This document shows, in pieces, positions 1 through 8,303 of a stretch of 64,000 nt of DNA. The stretch is from Shinella sumterensis (GTDB lineage: Bacteria > Pseudomonadota > Alphaproteobacteria > Rhizobiales > Rhizobiaceae), in contig NZ_MYFN02000014.1 of assembly GCF_004514425.2 (NCBI RefSeq), positions 60,374 through 124,373 of the forward strand, written 5' to 3'. The number at the start of each line of letters is the position of its first letter. The stretch's first letter is position 1. Under the pieces are notes generated by a model that was given only the letters and a program-made list of their open reading frames with translations, was not told the origin of the DNA and did no database searches. Made by a program: the position numbers and the translations under genes.

Positions 1-1080
1 CCGATGATCGACATCCACACGATCGGCGCCGGCGGCGGCTCGATTGCCTGGATCGACAAGGGCGGCATGCTGCGTATGGGCCCGCAGTCTGCGGGTGCAG
101 CGCCTGGCCCCGCCTGCTATGGCCGCGGCGGCGAGAACGCCACCGTGACGGACGCAAACGTCGTGCTCGGCCGCATCAACCCCGAATACTTTCTCGGCGG
201 CAAGATGAAGCTCGACGCCGAGGCGGCGCACCGCGCGGTCAAGAAGATCGCCGACCAACTCGGCCTTGAAGTCGATGCGGCGGCCTTCGCCATGGTGCAG
301 ATCGCCAACAACAATATGCTCGGCGCGCTGCGCGCCGTCCTGCTCCAGCGCGGCCTCGATCCGCGCGACTTCTCGCTCGTCGCCTCGGGCGGGGCGGGTC
401 CGGTGCATATCTGCGACCTCATGGATATTTCCGGCATTCCGCAGGGCATCGTGCCGAATTATCCCGGCCAGTTCTCCGCCTTCGGCTTCATCATGACGGA
501 TGCGCGCGTCGACCGGCATCGCACCGTGCAGCAGATCTCGAAATATTTCGACGGTGCGCGTGCCACGGCGGCGATGACGGAACTGGTGGATGGCGCCATC
601 GCCGAGTTGGTCTCCCAGGGCTACCAGCAGAAGGTGGAGATCTACCGTTCCATCGAGGCGCGTTACTTCGGCCAGAACCACGAGCTGGAATTGAGCTTCC
701 CCGCCAACCAGTTCACCGAGGAGACCATTGCGAACCTGTGGGAGCGTTTCCACGAGGAACACCAGAACCGCTTCGGCTTCTCCATTCCCGGCGAAACCAT
801 CGAGACGGTCAATCTCAAGGTCGTCGCCGTTGCCGTTTCCGAAAAGCCGCAGATGCGCGAACTCGAAAAGGGCGAGGGCACGCCTGCCGCCTCCGGCAGC
901 CGCAAGGTGCGCTTCGAGGACGGCTGGCATGACGTGAAGACTTACGATCGCGGAACGTTCAAGCAGGGGCAGACCGTATCGGGTCCTGCCATTATTGAAG
1001 AAAACGCATCCGTCACCATCCTGCAGCCGAAACAGACGCTCCGCGTCGATCGTCTCGGCAATCTGATCATTTCGGCCTGA
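1..1080 (+). CDS. hyuA: Hydantoinase/oxoprolinase subunit A, C-terminal part (5' end outside window)
   Basis: This is the C-terminal ~359 residues of an N-methylhydantoinase A/5-oxoprolinase-type subunit; the frame is open to the window edge, so the N-terminal half is missing. Counting from the first in-window Met, I see the glycine-rich segment GAGGGS near residue 8, GAAPGPACYGRGG near 31-43 and the ASGGAGPVH motif near 127-135, all typical of the ASKHA-like HyuA fold. Family members couple ATP hydrolysis to opening of cyclic imides or lactams, or to carboxylation, together with HyuB. hyuB follows after 11 bases. The downstream gabT-gabD pair suggests that the ring-opened product is 4-aminobutyrate. 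The exact substrate is inferred. Confidence 0.9.
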   Translation, partial: PMIDIHTIGAGGGSIAWIDKGGMLRMGPQSAGAAPGPACYGRGGENATVTDANVVLGRINPEYFLGGKMKLDAEAAHRAVKKIADQLGLEVDAAAFAMVQIANNNMLGALRAVLLQRGLDPRDFSLVASGGAGPVHICDLMDISGIPQGIVPNYPGQFSAFGFIMTDARVDRHRTVQQISKYFDGARATAAMTELVDGAIAELVSQGYQQKVEIYRSIEARYFGQNHELELSFPANQFTEETIANLWERFHEEHQNRFGFSIPGETIETVNLKVVAVAVSEKPQMRELEKGEGTPAASGSRKVRFEDGWHDVKTYDRGTFKQGQTVSGPAIIEENASVTILQPKQTLRVDRLGNLIISA

Positions 1081-1091
1081 GGAGTACCGTC

Positions 1092-2789
1092 ATGGACTTC
1101 GTTACGATGAACATCCTGGAATCCAGCATGGTTTCGCTCTGCAAGGAGATGGGGATCGTGCTGATGAAGACGTCCTATTCGACGATCTTCAACGAGGCGC
1201 TCGATTTCACCTGCGGCCTCGCGGACATGAATGGCGACATGATCGCCGTCGCCGACTATTGCCCGGCGCAGATCGGCGGCATGCCGCTGCTCGTCAAGTC
1301 GTGCCTCAAGGAAATCCCGATCGACGAGATCGAGGAAGGCGACGTCATTCTCCACAACGACCCCTATCGCGGCGGCCTGCACACGCCGGAGCACACTTTC
1401 TTCAAGCCGATCTTCGTCGATGGCGAGATCATGGGCTTTGCGGTGGCGATCGGCCATATCGCCGAAGTCGGTGGCATGGCGCCGGGCGGCTTCTGCGGAG
1501 AGGCGACGGAAATCTTCCAGGAGGGGCTCCGCATTCCGCCGGTGAAGATCAAGAAGCGCGGAAAGGACAATATCGAGGTCTGGAAGCTGCTTCTCGCCAA
1601 CGTGCGCACGCCACGCGTCAACTATGGCGACCTTCGCGCGCTCATCGCCGCCGTCGATCTCGGCGAAAAGCAGATGACGCAGATCTACAAGAAATACGGC
1701 AAGGAGAAGATCAAGGAGACCGTCAACGACCTGCTGCTCTATTCGGAACGCCGCATGCGCGCCGAGCTGGAAGCGATCCCGGACGGCATTTACGCCTTCT
1801 CGGATACGATCGAGAGCGACGGCATCGACGCCGAGCGCACCTATACGGTCGCCGTGGAAGTGCACAAGCGCGGCGGCGAGATCATCGTCGATTACCACGG
1901 TTCCTCGCCGCAGGCCTCCGGCCCGATCAACGCGACGCTCGGCGTGGCCACCTCGGCCGCCTACAATGCCGTGCTGCACATGACCGACCCGACGATCCCG
2001 CGCAATTCCGGCTGCTTCCGGCCGATCCGCGTGATGGCGCCGCCCGGCACCATCGTCAACGTCGATTTCCCGGCCCCGGAAGTCGGCGGCAACACCGAGA
2101 CGCATCCGCGCATCGTCGGCACGATCCTTGGCGCCATGGCGCCGGCCATTCCGAACCGCGTCATGGCGGCGGAAGGGGCGACGCACTGCAACTTCGTCTT
2201 CGGCGGCGTCGATGCGGATACGGGCGAATATTTCGCCTGCTACGATCTCGAAGCGGTCGGCTGGGGCGGTCGTGCCTTTGCGGACGGCAATGACGGCGTC
2301 GATTCGATCAACGGCAATTGCCGCATCACGCCGGTCGAAGTCTACGAGACGCGCTTCCCCTGGCGTATCGAAAGCCTTGCATTCAACGTCGATGCCGGCG
2401 GTGCCGGCGAGTTCCGTGGTGGCGTCGGCTACACCAAACAGATGCTGTGCCTCAACGACGAGATCATCTGCTCGCAGATGACCGACCGTCACCTGCTCGC
2501 CCCCTGGGGTCTTAATGGCGGCACGGAAGGCGGCGTCGGCGCGACGCTGGTCATGAAGAATGGCCGCGAGGACTGGCAGACGATGCGCGAGGCCTACGGC
2601 AAGGCCTCGACCAGCCGCTACTCCAACGTCTCCATCCGCCGCGGCGACCGCGTGCGGCTCGTCACCCCCGGCGGTGGCGGCTATGGCGAACCGGCAAAGC
2701 GCGATCCGGCAGCGGTCGCAGAGGATGTCCGCGAGGGTTACGTCTCCAAGGCGGCTGCCCAGAAACACTACGGCTATCAGGAGGCCTGA
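1092..2789 (+). CDS. hyuB: Hydantoinase/oxoprolinase subunit B
   Basis: The 565-aa protein has the usual length of HyuB/N-methylhydantoinase B. Recognisable segments are the N-terminal LMKTSYSTIFNEALDFTC, the HNDPYRGGLHTPEH motif near residues 90-103, GGNTETHPR near 340 and the C-terminal TPGGGGYGEP. HyuB supplies the amidohydrolase or carboxylase half of the HyuAB complex. The ATG is preceded by GGAGT overlapping the hyuA stop, so the pair is translationally linked. The chemistry (lactamase, hydantoinase, oxoprolinase or carboxylase) cannot be fixed from sequence. Position before a zinc-ribbon protein and gabTD favours a lactam-opening role. Confidence 0.92.
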   Translation: MDFVTMNILESSMVSLCKEMGIVLMKTSYSTIFNEALDFTCGLADMNGDMIAVADYCPAQIGGMPLLVKSCLKEIPIDEIEEGDVILHNDPYRGGLHTPEHTFFKPIFVDGEIMGFAVAIGHIAEVGGMAPGGFCGEATEIFQEGLRIPPVKIKKRGKDNIEVWKLLLANVRTPRVNYGDLRALIAAVDLGEKQMTQIYKKYGKEKIKETVNDLLLYSERRMRAELEAIPDGIYAFSDTIESDGIDAERTYTVAVEVHKRGGEIIVDYHGSSPQASGPINATLGVATSAAYNAVLHMTDPTIPRNSGCFRPIRVMAPPGTIVNVDFPAPEVGGNTETHPRIVGTILGAMAPAIPNRVMAAEGATHCNFVFGGVDADTGEYFACYDLEAVGWGGRAFADGNDGVDSINGNCRITPVEVYETRFPWRIESLAFNVDAGGAGEFRGGVGYTKQMLCLNDEIICSQMTDRHLLAPWGLNGGTEGGVGATLVMKNGREDWQTMREAYGKASTSRYSNVSIRRGDRVRLVTPGGGGYGEPAKRDPAAVAEDVREGYVSKAAAQKHYGYQEA

Positions 2790-2792
2790 ACC

Positions 2793-2984
2793 ATGAAGTT
2801 TTCGCTGAACGGGCTTTACATCGAAAGCTACACGAAATGCGCCAATTGCGGCGTGCTGATCTACGAGGCCTCGGCCGAGGATTCCGCCCGCAAGAAGGTG
2901 CATGACGGGAGCATTTATTGCTCCGAGGAATGCGTTGACTGGAAGCTTGCCCGGGACGCCCGCCGCGCCAAGGCCGCCGTCTAG
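2793..2984 (+). CDS. Small four-cysteine putative zinc-ribbon protein, possible third HyuAB subunit
   Basis: This 63-aa protein starts four bases after the hyuB stop, with GGAGG inside the end of hyuB as its ribosome binding site. Its cysteines are arranged as C16-x2-C19 and C43-x3-C47, consistent with one structural zinc site, and the C-terminus is basic (KLARDARRAKAAV). No catalytic motif is visible. In the related acetone carboxylases, an extra small subunit binds zinc beside the HyuA- and HyuB-like subunits. This protein could play a similar part, but that is inference from position and cysteine pattern. A shadow ORF is unlikely given the good RBS, tight spacing and paired cysteines. Confidence 0.8.
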   Translation: MKFSLNGLYIESYTKCANCGVLIYEASAEDSARKKVHDGSIYCSEECVDWKLARDARRAKAAV

Positions 2985-2994
2985 GAATTGATGC

Positions 2995-3024
2995 GCCGGC
3001 CCCGTCTGTGAGGGTGGGGCCGGC
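2995..3024 (+). other. GC-rich intergenic hairpin after the hyu genes
   Basis: A perfect 9-bp stem (GCCGGCCCC with GGGGCCGGC) closes a 12-base loop, ten bases after the small-protein stop. No T-run follows, so it is a weak terminator candidate. It is more likely an mRNA-stabilising or processing hairpin between the hyu genes and gabT. Confidence 0.5.
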
Positions 3025-3080
3025 CAACTTGAAGCGCCGCGATAGCGCCGCGCCATAACAAACTGTCCAAGGAGACATCC

Positions 3081-4385
3081 ATGTCCACGAACGCTGCCTT
3101 CACGGCGCGGCGCGCTGCCGCTATTCCGGCTGGCCTGTCGAAACATCTCGACGTCTATATCGAGAAGGCGGAAAACGCCGAACTGTGGGACGTCGAAGGC
3201 AAGCGCTACATCGATTTTGCCGCCGGCATCGCCGTCAACAACACGGGCCACCGCCATCCGAAGGTGGTCGAGCGCGTGCGCAATCAGCTCGACAAGGTCA
3301 CGCACACCTCGTTCCAGACCACGCCCTATATCGACTATGTCACGGTCTGCGAGAAACTGAACGACCTGGTGCCTGGTGACTTCCCGAAGAAGACATTCCT
3401 CGTCTCCACCGGCGCTGAAGCTATCGAAAACGCCGCCAAGATCGCCCGCGCTGCGACCGGCCGCTCGGCCTTCGTCGCCTTTTCCGGCGCCTTCCACGGT
3501 CGCACGCTGATGGCGATGACGCTGACCGGCAAGACCACGCCCTACAAGGCCGGTTTCGGCCCGCTGGTGCCGGACGTCTTCCACCTGCCATTCCCGATCC
3601 CCTATCACGGCATCTCCGAACAGGAATCGTTGACCGCGCTCGACCGCTTCTTCCGTTCCGAGGTCGACCCGACCCGCGTCGCCGGCATTTTCGTCGAGCC
3701 GGTGCAGGGCGAGGGCGGTTTCTATCCCGCGCCCGTCACCTTCCTGCGCGCGCTGCGCGAGATCTGCGACAAACACGGCATCCTGCTGATCGCCGACGAG
3801 ATCCAGACAGGTTTCGCCCGCACGGGAAAAATGTTCGCAATGGAACATGCCGGCGTCGCCGCCGATATCGTCACCATGGCCAAGGGGCTGGGTGGAGGCT
3901 TCCCGATCGCTGCCGTCACCGGCCGCGCCGATATCATGGACAAGATCCCGATGGGCGGCGTCGGCTCGACCTTTGCCGGCAATCCGCTCTCCTGCGCGGC
4001 ATCGCTCGCCGTCATGGAGATCATCGAGCACGAAAAGCTGATCGATCGCGCCAACGAGGTCGGCAGCCGGTTGAAATCGACCTTCGAGGAGTGGCAGGAA
4101 GGCAACGAATTCGCCTGCATAGGTGAAGTGCGCGGTCTCGGTGCGATGGTGGCGATCGAGTTCGTGCGTGACCGCGAGACGCGCCAGCCCTGGCCGGAAC
4201 TGGTCAGGGCAATCACGCACACCGCCGCCGAAAAGGGCCTGCTGCTGCTCTCCTGCGGTGTGCATGGCAATGTCGTGCGTGTGCTGACGCCACTGACAAT
4301 CCCTTTCGACCACCTCGACGAAGGGATCGCCATCCTGAAGGACAGCCTGCGGGCGGCCCTGGAAAAGGTGGAGGCCGGGCAATGA
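3081..4385 (+). CDS. gabT: 4-aminobutyrate aminotransferase
   Basis: The 434-aa protein is a class III PLP aminotransferase matching GabT in length and motifs. The STGAEAIENAAKIAR segment lies near 109-123, the DE-IQTGF cofactor motif near 239-245, and the PLP lysine is K268 in VTMAKGLGGGFP. The reaction is transfer of the GABA amino group to 2-oxoglutarate, giving succinate semialdehyde and glutamate. AAGGAGA precedes the ATG. The gene overlaps gabD by four bases (ATGA), so the two are co-translated. Location behind hyuAB suggests that GABA, or a close omega-amino acid, comes from lactam opening. 5-aminovalerate is an alternative substrate. Confidence 0.93.
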   Translation: MSTNAAFTARRAAAIPAGLSKHLDVYIEKAENAELWDVEGKRYIDFAAGIAVNNTGHRHPKVVERVRNQLDKVTHTSFQTTPYIDYVTVCEKLNDLVPGDFPKKTFLVSTGAEAIENAAKIARAATGRSAFVAFSGAFHGRTLMAMTLTGKTTPYKAGFGPLVPDVFHLPFPIPYHGISEQESLTALDRFFRSEVDPTRVAGIFVEPVQGEGGFYPAPVTFLRALREICDKHGILLIADEIQTGFARTGKMFAMEHAGVAADIVTMAKGLGGGFPIAAVTGRADIMDKIPMGGVGSTFAGNPLSCAASLAVMEIIEHEKLIDRANEVGSRLKSTFEEWQEGNEFACIGEVRGLGAMVAIEFVRDRETRQPWPELVRAITHTAAEKGLLLLSCGVHGNVVRVLTPLTIPFDHLDEGIAILKDSLRAALEKVEAGQ

Positions 4386-5833
4386 CGCTTGCGCTGCTTC
4401 ACGACCAGGCTTTCATCGACGGCGGTTGGGCCGGGTCGGATACGGGCGCGACCTTCGAGGTGCGCAATCCGGCGACGGGGGAGGTTCTCGCCCGCGTCGC
4501 CGATCTTGCCGCCACCGACGTCGAGCGGGCGATCCGTGCCGCCGAGCGCGCGCTAACCGACTGGCGGGCGCGGCCGGCCAAGGAACGGGCAAAGCTGCTG
4601 CGTGCGTGGTTCGACCTGATCACGGCGCACGCGGAAGACCTTGCCCGCCTGATCACCGCCGAGCAGGGCAAGCCGCTTTACGAGGCGCGCGGCGAGGTGG
4701 CGTTCGGCGCCTCCTTTGTCGACTGGTTTTCCGAAGAGGCCAAACGCGTCTATGGAGACGTTATCCCGTCCGCTGGCCGCGACCGGCGTTTCATCGTGCT
4801 GAAACAGCCCATCGGTGTCTGCGCCGCCATCACGCCGTGGAACTTTCCGCTGGCGATGATCGCCCGAAAGGCCGCCGCAGCACTCGCCGCCGGCTGCACC
4901 ATGGTCGTCAAACCCTCCGAGGAGACGCCGTTGACGGCGTTGGCGATGGCGGAGCTTGCCCGGCAGGCCGGCATCCCGGCCGGCGTGCTCAACATCGTGC
5001 CGTCGAAGGACGCGGCCGGCATCGGCCGTCTGCTCTGTGAGCATCCGGTCATCCGCAAACTCTCCTTCACCGGTTCAACCGCCGTCGGTAAGCTTCTGAT
5101 GCGGCAATGCGCTGATACGCTGAAAAAGCTCTCTCTGGAGCTCGGCGGCAATGCGCCGTTCATTGTCTTCGACGACGCGGACCTCGACCTCGCCGTCGCC
5201 GGCGCTATCGCTTCGAAGTTCCGCAATTCCGGCCAGACCTGTGTCTGCACCAACCGCATCTATGTGCAGGACGGCATCCACGACGCCTTCGTGGCGAAGC
5301 TGACGCAAGAGGTTGCCAAGCTGAAGGTTGGAGACGGTGCCGCGTCTGAGGTGGTGCAGGGCCCGCTGATCAATGCCAAAGCCGTTGCGAAAGTGGCGGA
5401 ACTGATCGGTGACGCCGTGGGGCAAGGCGCCCATGTCGAGACCGGTGGCAAGCCGCATGCACTCGGCGGCACATGGTTCGAGCCGACGGTGCTGAGCGGC
5501 ATGCAGGCCTCGATGCGGCTGGCGCATGAAGAGGCTTTTGGCCCGGTCGCTCCGGTCTTCCGCTTCAAGGACGAAGCCGAGGTCATCCGCCTCGCCAACG
5601 ACACGCGCTATGGCCTGATGGCCTATTTCTACGCGCGCGACATCAGCCGTATCTGGCATGTGCTCGAAGAGCTTCAATTCGGTATGGTCGGCATCAACGA
5701 AGGGCTGATTTCGACGGAGCTTGCGCCGTTTGGCGGGATCAAGGAGAGCGGCTTTGGTCGCGAAGGTTCCAAATACGGCATTGATGAATATGTCGAGTTG
5801 AAATACGCGTGTTTCGGCGGCTTGAGGGGTTGA
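4382..5833 (+). CDS. gabD: NAD(P)-dependent succinate-semialdehyde dehydrogenase (copy 1)
   Basis: This 483-aa aldehyde dehydrogenase has N154 in PWNF, the general base E254 in LELGG and the nucleophile C287 in SGQTCVC. The second cysteine two residues later (C289) is the redox-sensitive partner typical of GabD. It oxidises succinate semialdehyde to succinate, completing the GABA route after gabT, with which it overlaps by ATGA. A second enzyme with the same QTCVC signature lies at 16351-17820. A glutarate-semialdehyde substrate is possible if the aminotransferase handles 5-aminovalerate. Confidence 0.93.
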   Translation: MTLALLHDQAFIDGGWAGSDTGATFEVRNPATGEVLARVADLAATDVERAIRAAERALTDWRARPAKERAKLLRAWFDLITAHAEDLARLITAEQGKPLYEARGEVAFGASFVDWFSEEAKRVYGDVIPSAGRDRRFIVLKQPIGVCAAITPWNFPLAMIARKAAAALAAGCTMVVKPSEETPLTALAMAELARQAGIPAGVLNIVPSKDAAGIGRLLCEHPVIRKLSFTGSTAVGKLLMRQCADTLKKLSLELGGNAPFIVFDDADLDLAVAGAIASKFRNSGQTCVCTNRIYVQDGIHDAFVAKLTQEVAKLKVGDGAASEVVQGPLINAKAVAKVAELIGDAVGQGAHVETGGKPHALGGTWFEPTVLSGMQASMRLAHEEAFGPVAPVFRFKDEAEVIRLANDTRYGLMAYFYARDISRIWHVLEELQFGMVGINEGLISTELAPFGGIKESGFGREGSKYGIDEYVELKYACFGGLRG

Positions 5834-5994
5834 TCGCACATTTGGCTACACCTTTCATATACTCCGGCTCCGTGATTGCGATGTATTTTTGTCGGAATGG
5901 AGAAGACAATGCTTCAGCTTCCCACAGAACCATGGCCGAAGTCGAAACCAAAGAGCGGATCGACTACCTGATATCCGCAAATCGGTCACACTGT

Positions 5995-6942
5995 TTACTT
6001 CCTGATGTCGATATTCAAGGACGGATATAGCTCTCCCACGGCTCTGACGTCCTCAGTCAATTCTGCAATCAACCAGTCGCGGACCTGGCCGACTATGGGG
6101 CGGAAGGGCTTGTCGCGCAAGCGGACGAGATGGCAGCGGCGACCGGTTACCATGAGTTGCTCGCGGGCCGGCACCAGCGTGCGGTTCCGCAGCCAGTGCG
6201 CCACGACATTGAGCCAGCCGAGCGCGACGCCCTGACCCAGAAGCGCTGCTTGAACGACAATGGCGTAATCCGAAAAAATCATCGAATTGTGCGTTTCACG
6301 ACCATTGGCCGGTGTGAACAGCTTTGACCAATCCGGCTGTGCGTCGCTGAGGTTGATGGTCGTATCCGGAACGCGGCTGACGTCTCCACCGGATATGACG
6401 TGGCTTTTCATGTAGTCGGGACTGCAGATCGGCAGCAGGATTTCTGGCATGACGAAGGCAGCTTCATGCCTGCCGTCTGGTCCGTCGACAAAGCGCATGC
6501 CAAGGTCGACATCATTCACCGAACCTGACAGCGCGCCCATCACGAGCTGGAATCTCAGATCGACAGCGGGAAATTCCTTCTTGAACTCCGCCATTCGCGG
6601 CATCATCCAATGGGTGGTGAAGCCTGTCGAAACCGAAAGTGACACCGTTTCGATACCCGTCCGGCGATCCTCGATCTCGCGCAATGCGCTTTCGATGCCG
6701 GCGAAGCCGCGGCCGATCGCATCGAACAGCAAAGAGCCCGCTTCCGTCAGCGTCACGCCGCCGGGCTGGCGAAGAAACAATGCCGTACCAAGATGTTCCT
6801 CGAGCCGCGACATCATTCGGCTGACCGCGGCCGGCGTCACGTTCAGCTCTTCAGCCGCGCGAGAGAAGCTACCGCTGCGCGCAGCGGCCTCGAACGTGAA
6901 GAGGCCATTCATCGATGGCAGGGAGCGGCGAAGAAACGTCAT
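5995..6942 (-). CDS. LysR family transcriptional regulator, GcvA-like
   Basis: The 315-aa protein has an N-terminal winged helix (FTFEAAARSGSFSRAAEELNVTPAAVSRMMSRLEEHLG, residues ~14-47) followed by a type 2 periplasmic-binding-fold effector domain. The FEAAARxxSFxxAAEEL wording is typical of the GcvA group. I chose the ATG at 6942 because LRR-SLP-NGL then aligns with GcvA starts. A GTG at 6957 would add five residues and has GGAAGG directly abutting it. The gene is divergent from the ABC/oxidase operon starting at 7176, so it probably regulates that operon and itself. The ligand is unknown. Confidence 0.88.
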   Translation of the reverse strand: MTFLRRSLPSMNGLFTFEAAARSGSFSRAAEELNVTPAAVSRMMSRLEEHLGTALFLRQPGGVTLTEAGSLLFDAIGRGFAGIESALREIEDRRTGIETVSLSVSTGFTTHWMMPRMAEFKKEFPAVDLRFQLVMGALSGSVNDVDLGMRFVDGPDGRHEAAFVMPEILLPICSPDYMKSHVISGGDVSRVPDTTINLSDAQPDWSKLFTPANGRETHNSMIFSDYAIVVQAALLGQGVALGWLNVVAHWLRNRTLVPAREQLMVTGRRCHLVRLRDKPFRPIVGQVRDWLIAELTEDVRAVGELYPSLNIDIRK

Positions 6943-6954
6943 TACATGATGTAA
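6942..6954. promoter_or_regulatory. Perfect palindrome TTACATGATGTAA at the LysR start
   Basis: Two six-base arms, TTACAT and ATGTAA, flank a central G exactly at the 5' end of the LysR gene. Short dyads are common in LysR autoregulatory sites. The unusual position over the start codon means it could equally be chance. Confidence 0.35.
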
Positions 6955-7175
6955 CACCCTTCCAATATTTTTTCAATTGCGCCAAGCGATCTTGTTTGGT
7001 CTGTTGATCGGTAACGAAGGCAAAAGACCTTCCAGATGACAAGGGGAACGTCATGGATTGATGCCGGTTCGGATGCCAGATGCGCCGAACCACCTCTCCA
7101 TTTCTGTTTCCGCAAGAACCAGCTACCATAGTGCGGCCTTATGCCGAACGAGGTAGAATTGTGCAGTGGAATCAT

Positions 7176-8267
7176 ATGATTGATCAACAAGAAAGAGCGC
7201 GCGTCGGCGTTTCCATCAGGCAGGCGACGAAGTCCTACGGGCCCTTTCGCGCACTCGATGATGTAAGCCTCGATGTCGCCCAGGGCGAGTTCGTCTCCAT
7301 TCTCGGCCCGTCCGGTTCCGGCAAGACGACGCTTCTCGGCATCCTGGGTGGTTTCGTCCAGCCAAGTGCGGGCTCCATCTGGCTGGGTAATCGCGATATT
7401 ACATTTGAGCCGCCGCACAAGCGTGAGATTGGCATCGTCTTCCAGAACTACGCCCTGTTTCCACATATGAGTGTGGGCGAGAACATCACCTTCCCGCTGC
7501 GGGCACGCCGCCTGCCAAAGGCGACATGGCCGGACAGGTTGGCGTCGGCGCTCGAGATGGTCGAATTGACGGGCTACGAAAACCGGAAGATCCACGAGCT
7601 TTCGGGAGGCCAGCGTCAGCGTGTTGCCCTTGCACGCGCCATGATCTTCGAGCCGGGCCTGATCCTGATGGACGAGCCGCTCTCGGCGCTCGACAAGCAG
7701 CTGCGTGAAAACATGCAGATCGAACTAAAGCGCCTGCACAAGAGGCTCGGCTCCACGATCATCTATGTCACCCACGACCAGCGGGAGGCACTGACGATGA
7801 GCGACCGAGTGGCGATCATGAACAGGGGTAAACTGGTGCAAGTCGATACGCCCGAGCGCCTGCACGATCACCCCGCGAATACCTTCGTCGCCCGCTTCAT
7901 CGGGGAGGCGACCTTGCTGCCGGTTCAGCGCGAAAGCGACAGCGTCGTGCGCCTTGGCCAGCAGGCGCTGAAGACGGCGCATCCCATGCCGGCCGGGTCG
8001 AACCTGCATCTCGTGGTCCATTCCGAAAAGCTCGTCGTGGCCGACGGTTCGGAGCCAGAAGCCAGCAACAGGCTCTCCGGCACGGTCACAGACACGCTCT
8101 ACCAGGGCGAAAGCATTCGGGTTTTCGTGAAGCTCGATGACGGCGGCGAAATGAGCTTCAGGCTTCCCAGCAATCATGCCGGCCGCGCGCTGATGAAATC
8201 GCCGGGCGAGGCGATAACCCTCGCGCTCCACCCGGAAGACACGGTCATCGTTCCCGAAGCGGGCTGA
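7176..8267 (+). CDS. ABC transporter ATP-binding protein, PotA family (polyamine/thiamine/iron type)
   Basis: The 363-aa ATPase energises the importer formed with the genes at 10428-13167. Walker A GPSGSGKTT is at ~44-52, the LSGGQRQR signature at ~142-149, Walker B LILMDEP at ~162-168 and the switch histidine H200. The ~130 residues after ~230 form the C-terminal TOBE/OB domain characteristic of PotA and other CUT1-like ATPases. An upstream in-frame ATG at 7080 exists, but homology begins just after the ATG at 7176. This is the first gene of a nine-gene operon divergent from a LysR gene. The substrate class is judged from SBP and permease type: a polyamine or other small amine. Confidence 0.9.
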   Translation: MIDQQERARVGVSIRQATKSYGPFRALDDVSLDVAQGEFVSILGPSGSGKTTLLGILGGFVQPSAGSIWLGNRDITFEPPHKREIGIVFQNYALFPHMSVGENITFPLRARRLPKATWPDRLASALEMVELTGYENRKIHELSGGQRQRVALARAMIFEPGLILMDEPLSALDKQLRENMQIELKRLHKRLGSTIIYVTHDQREALTMSDRVAIMNRGKLVQVDTPERLHDHPANTFVARFIGEATLLPVQRESDSVVRLGQQALKTAHPMPAGSNLHLVVHSEKLVVADGSEPEASNRLSGTVTDTLYQGESIRVFVKLDDGGEMSFRLPSNHAGRALMKSPGEAITLALHPEDTVIVPEAG

Positions 8268-8303
8268 CGGATCCATTCACTACGGTCAACAAGGATGAAG
8301 ATT

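Noticed and set aside
2995..3024. Hairpin after the zinc-ribbon gene as a rho-independent terminator
   Set aside because: No T-run follows, and gabT appears to continue the same pathway.
942..4382. A 1146-codon open frame on the minus strand opposite hyuB and gabT
   Set aside because: Its translation is low-complexity, Arg/Asp/His-rich and matches no family, while the opposite strand encodes clear enzymes. High GC third positions create such antisense frames.
5834..5994. Possible small gene or RNA between gabD and the convergent LysR gene
   Set aside because: Only short frames without ribosome binding sites, and no clear hairpin with T-run.
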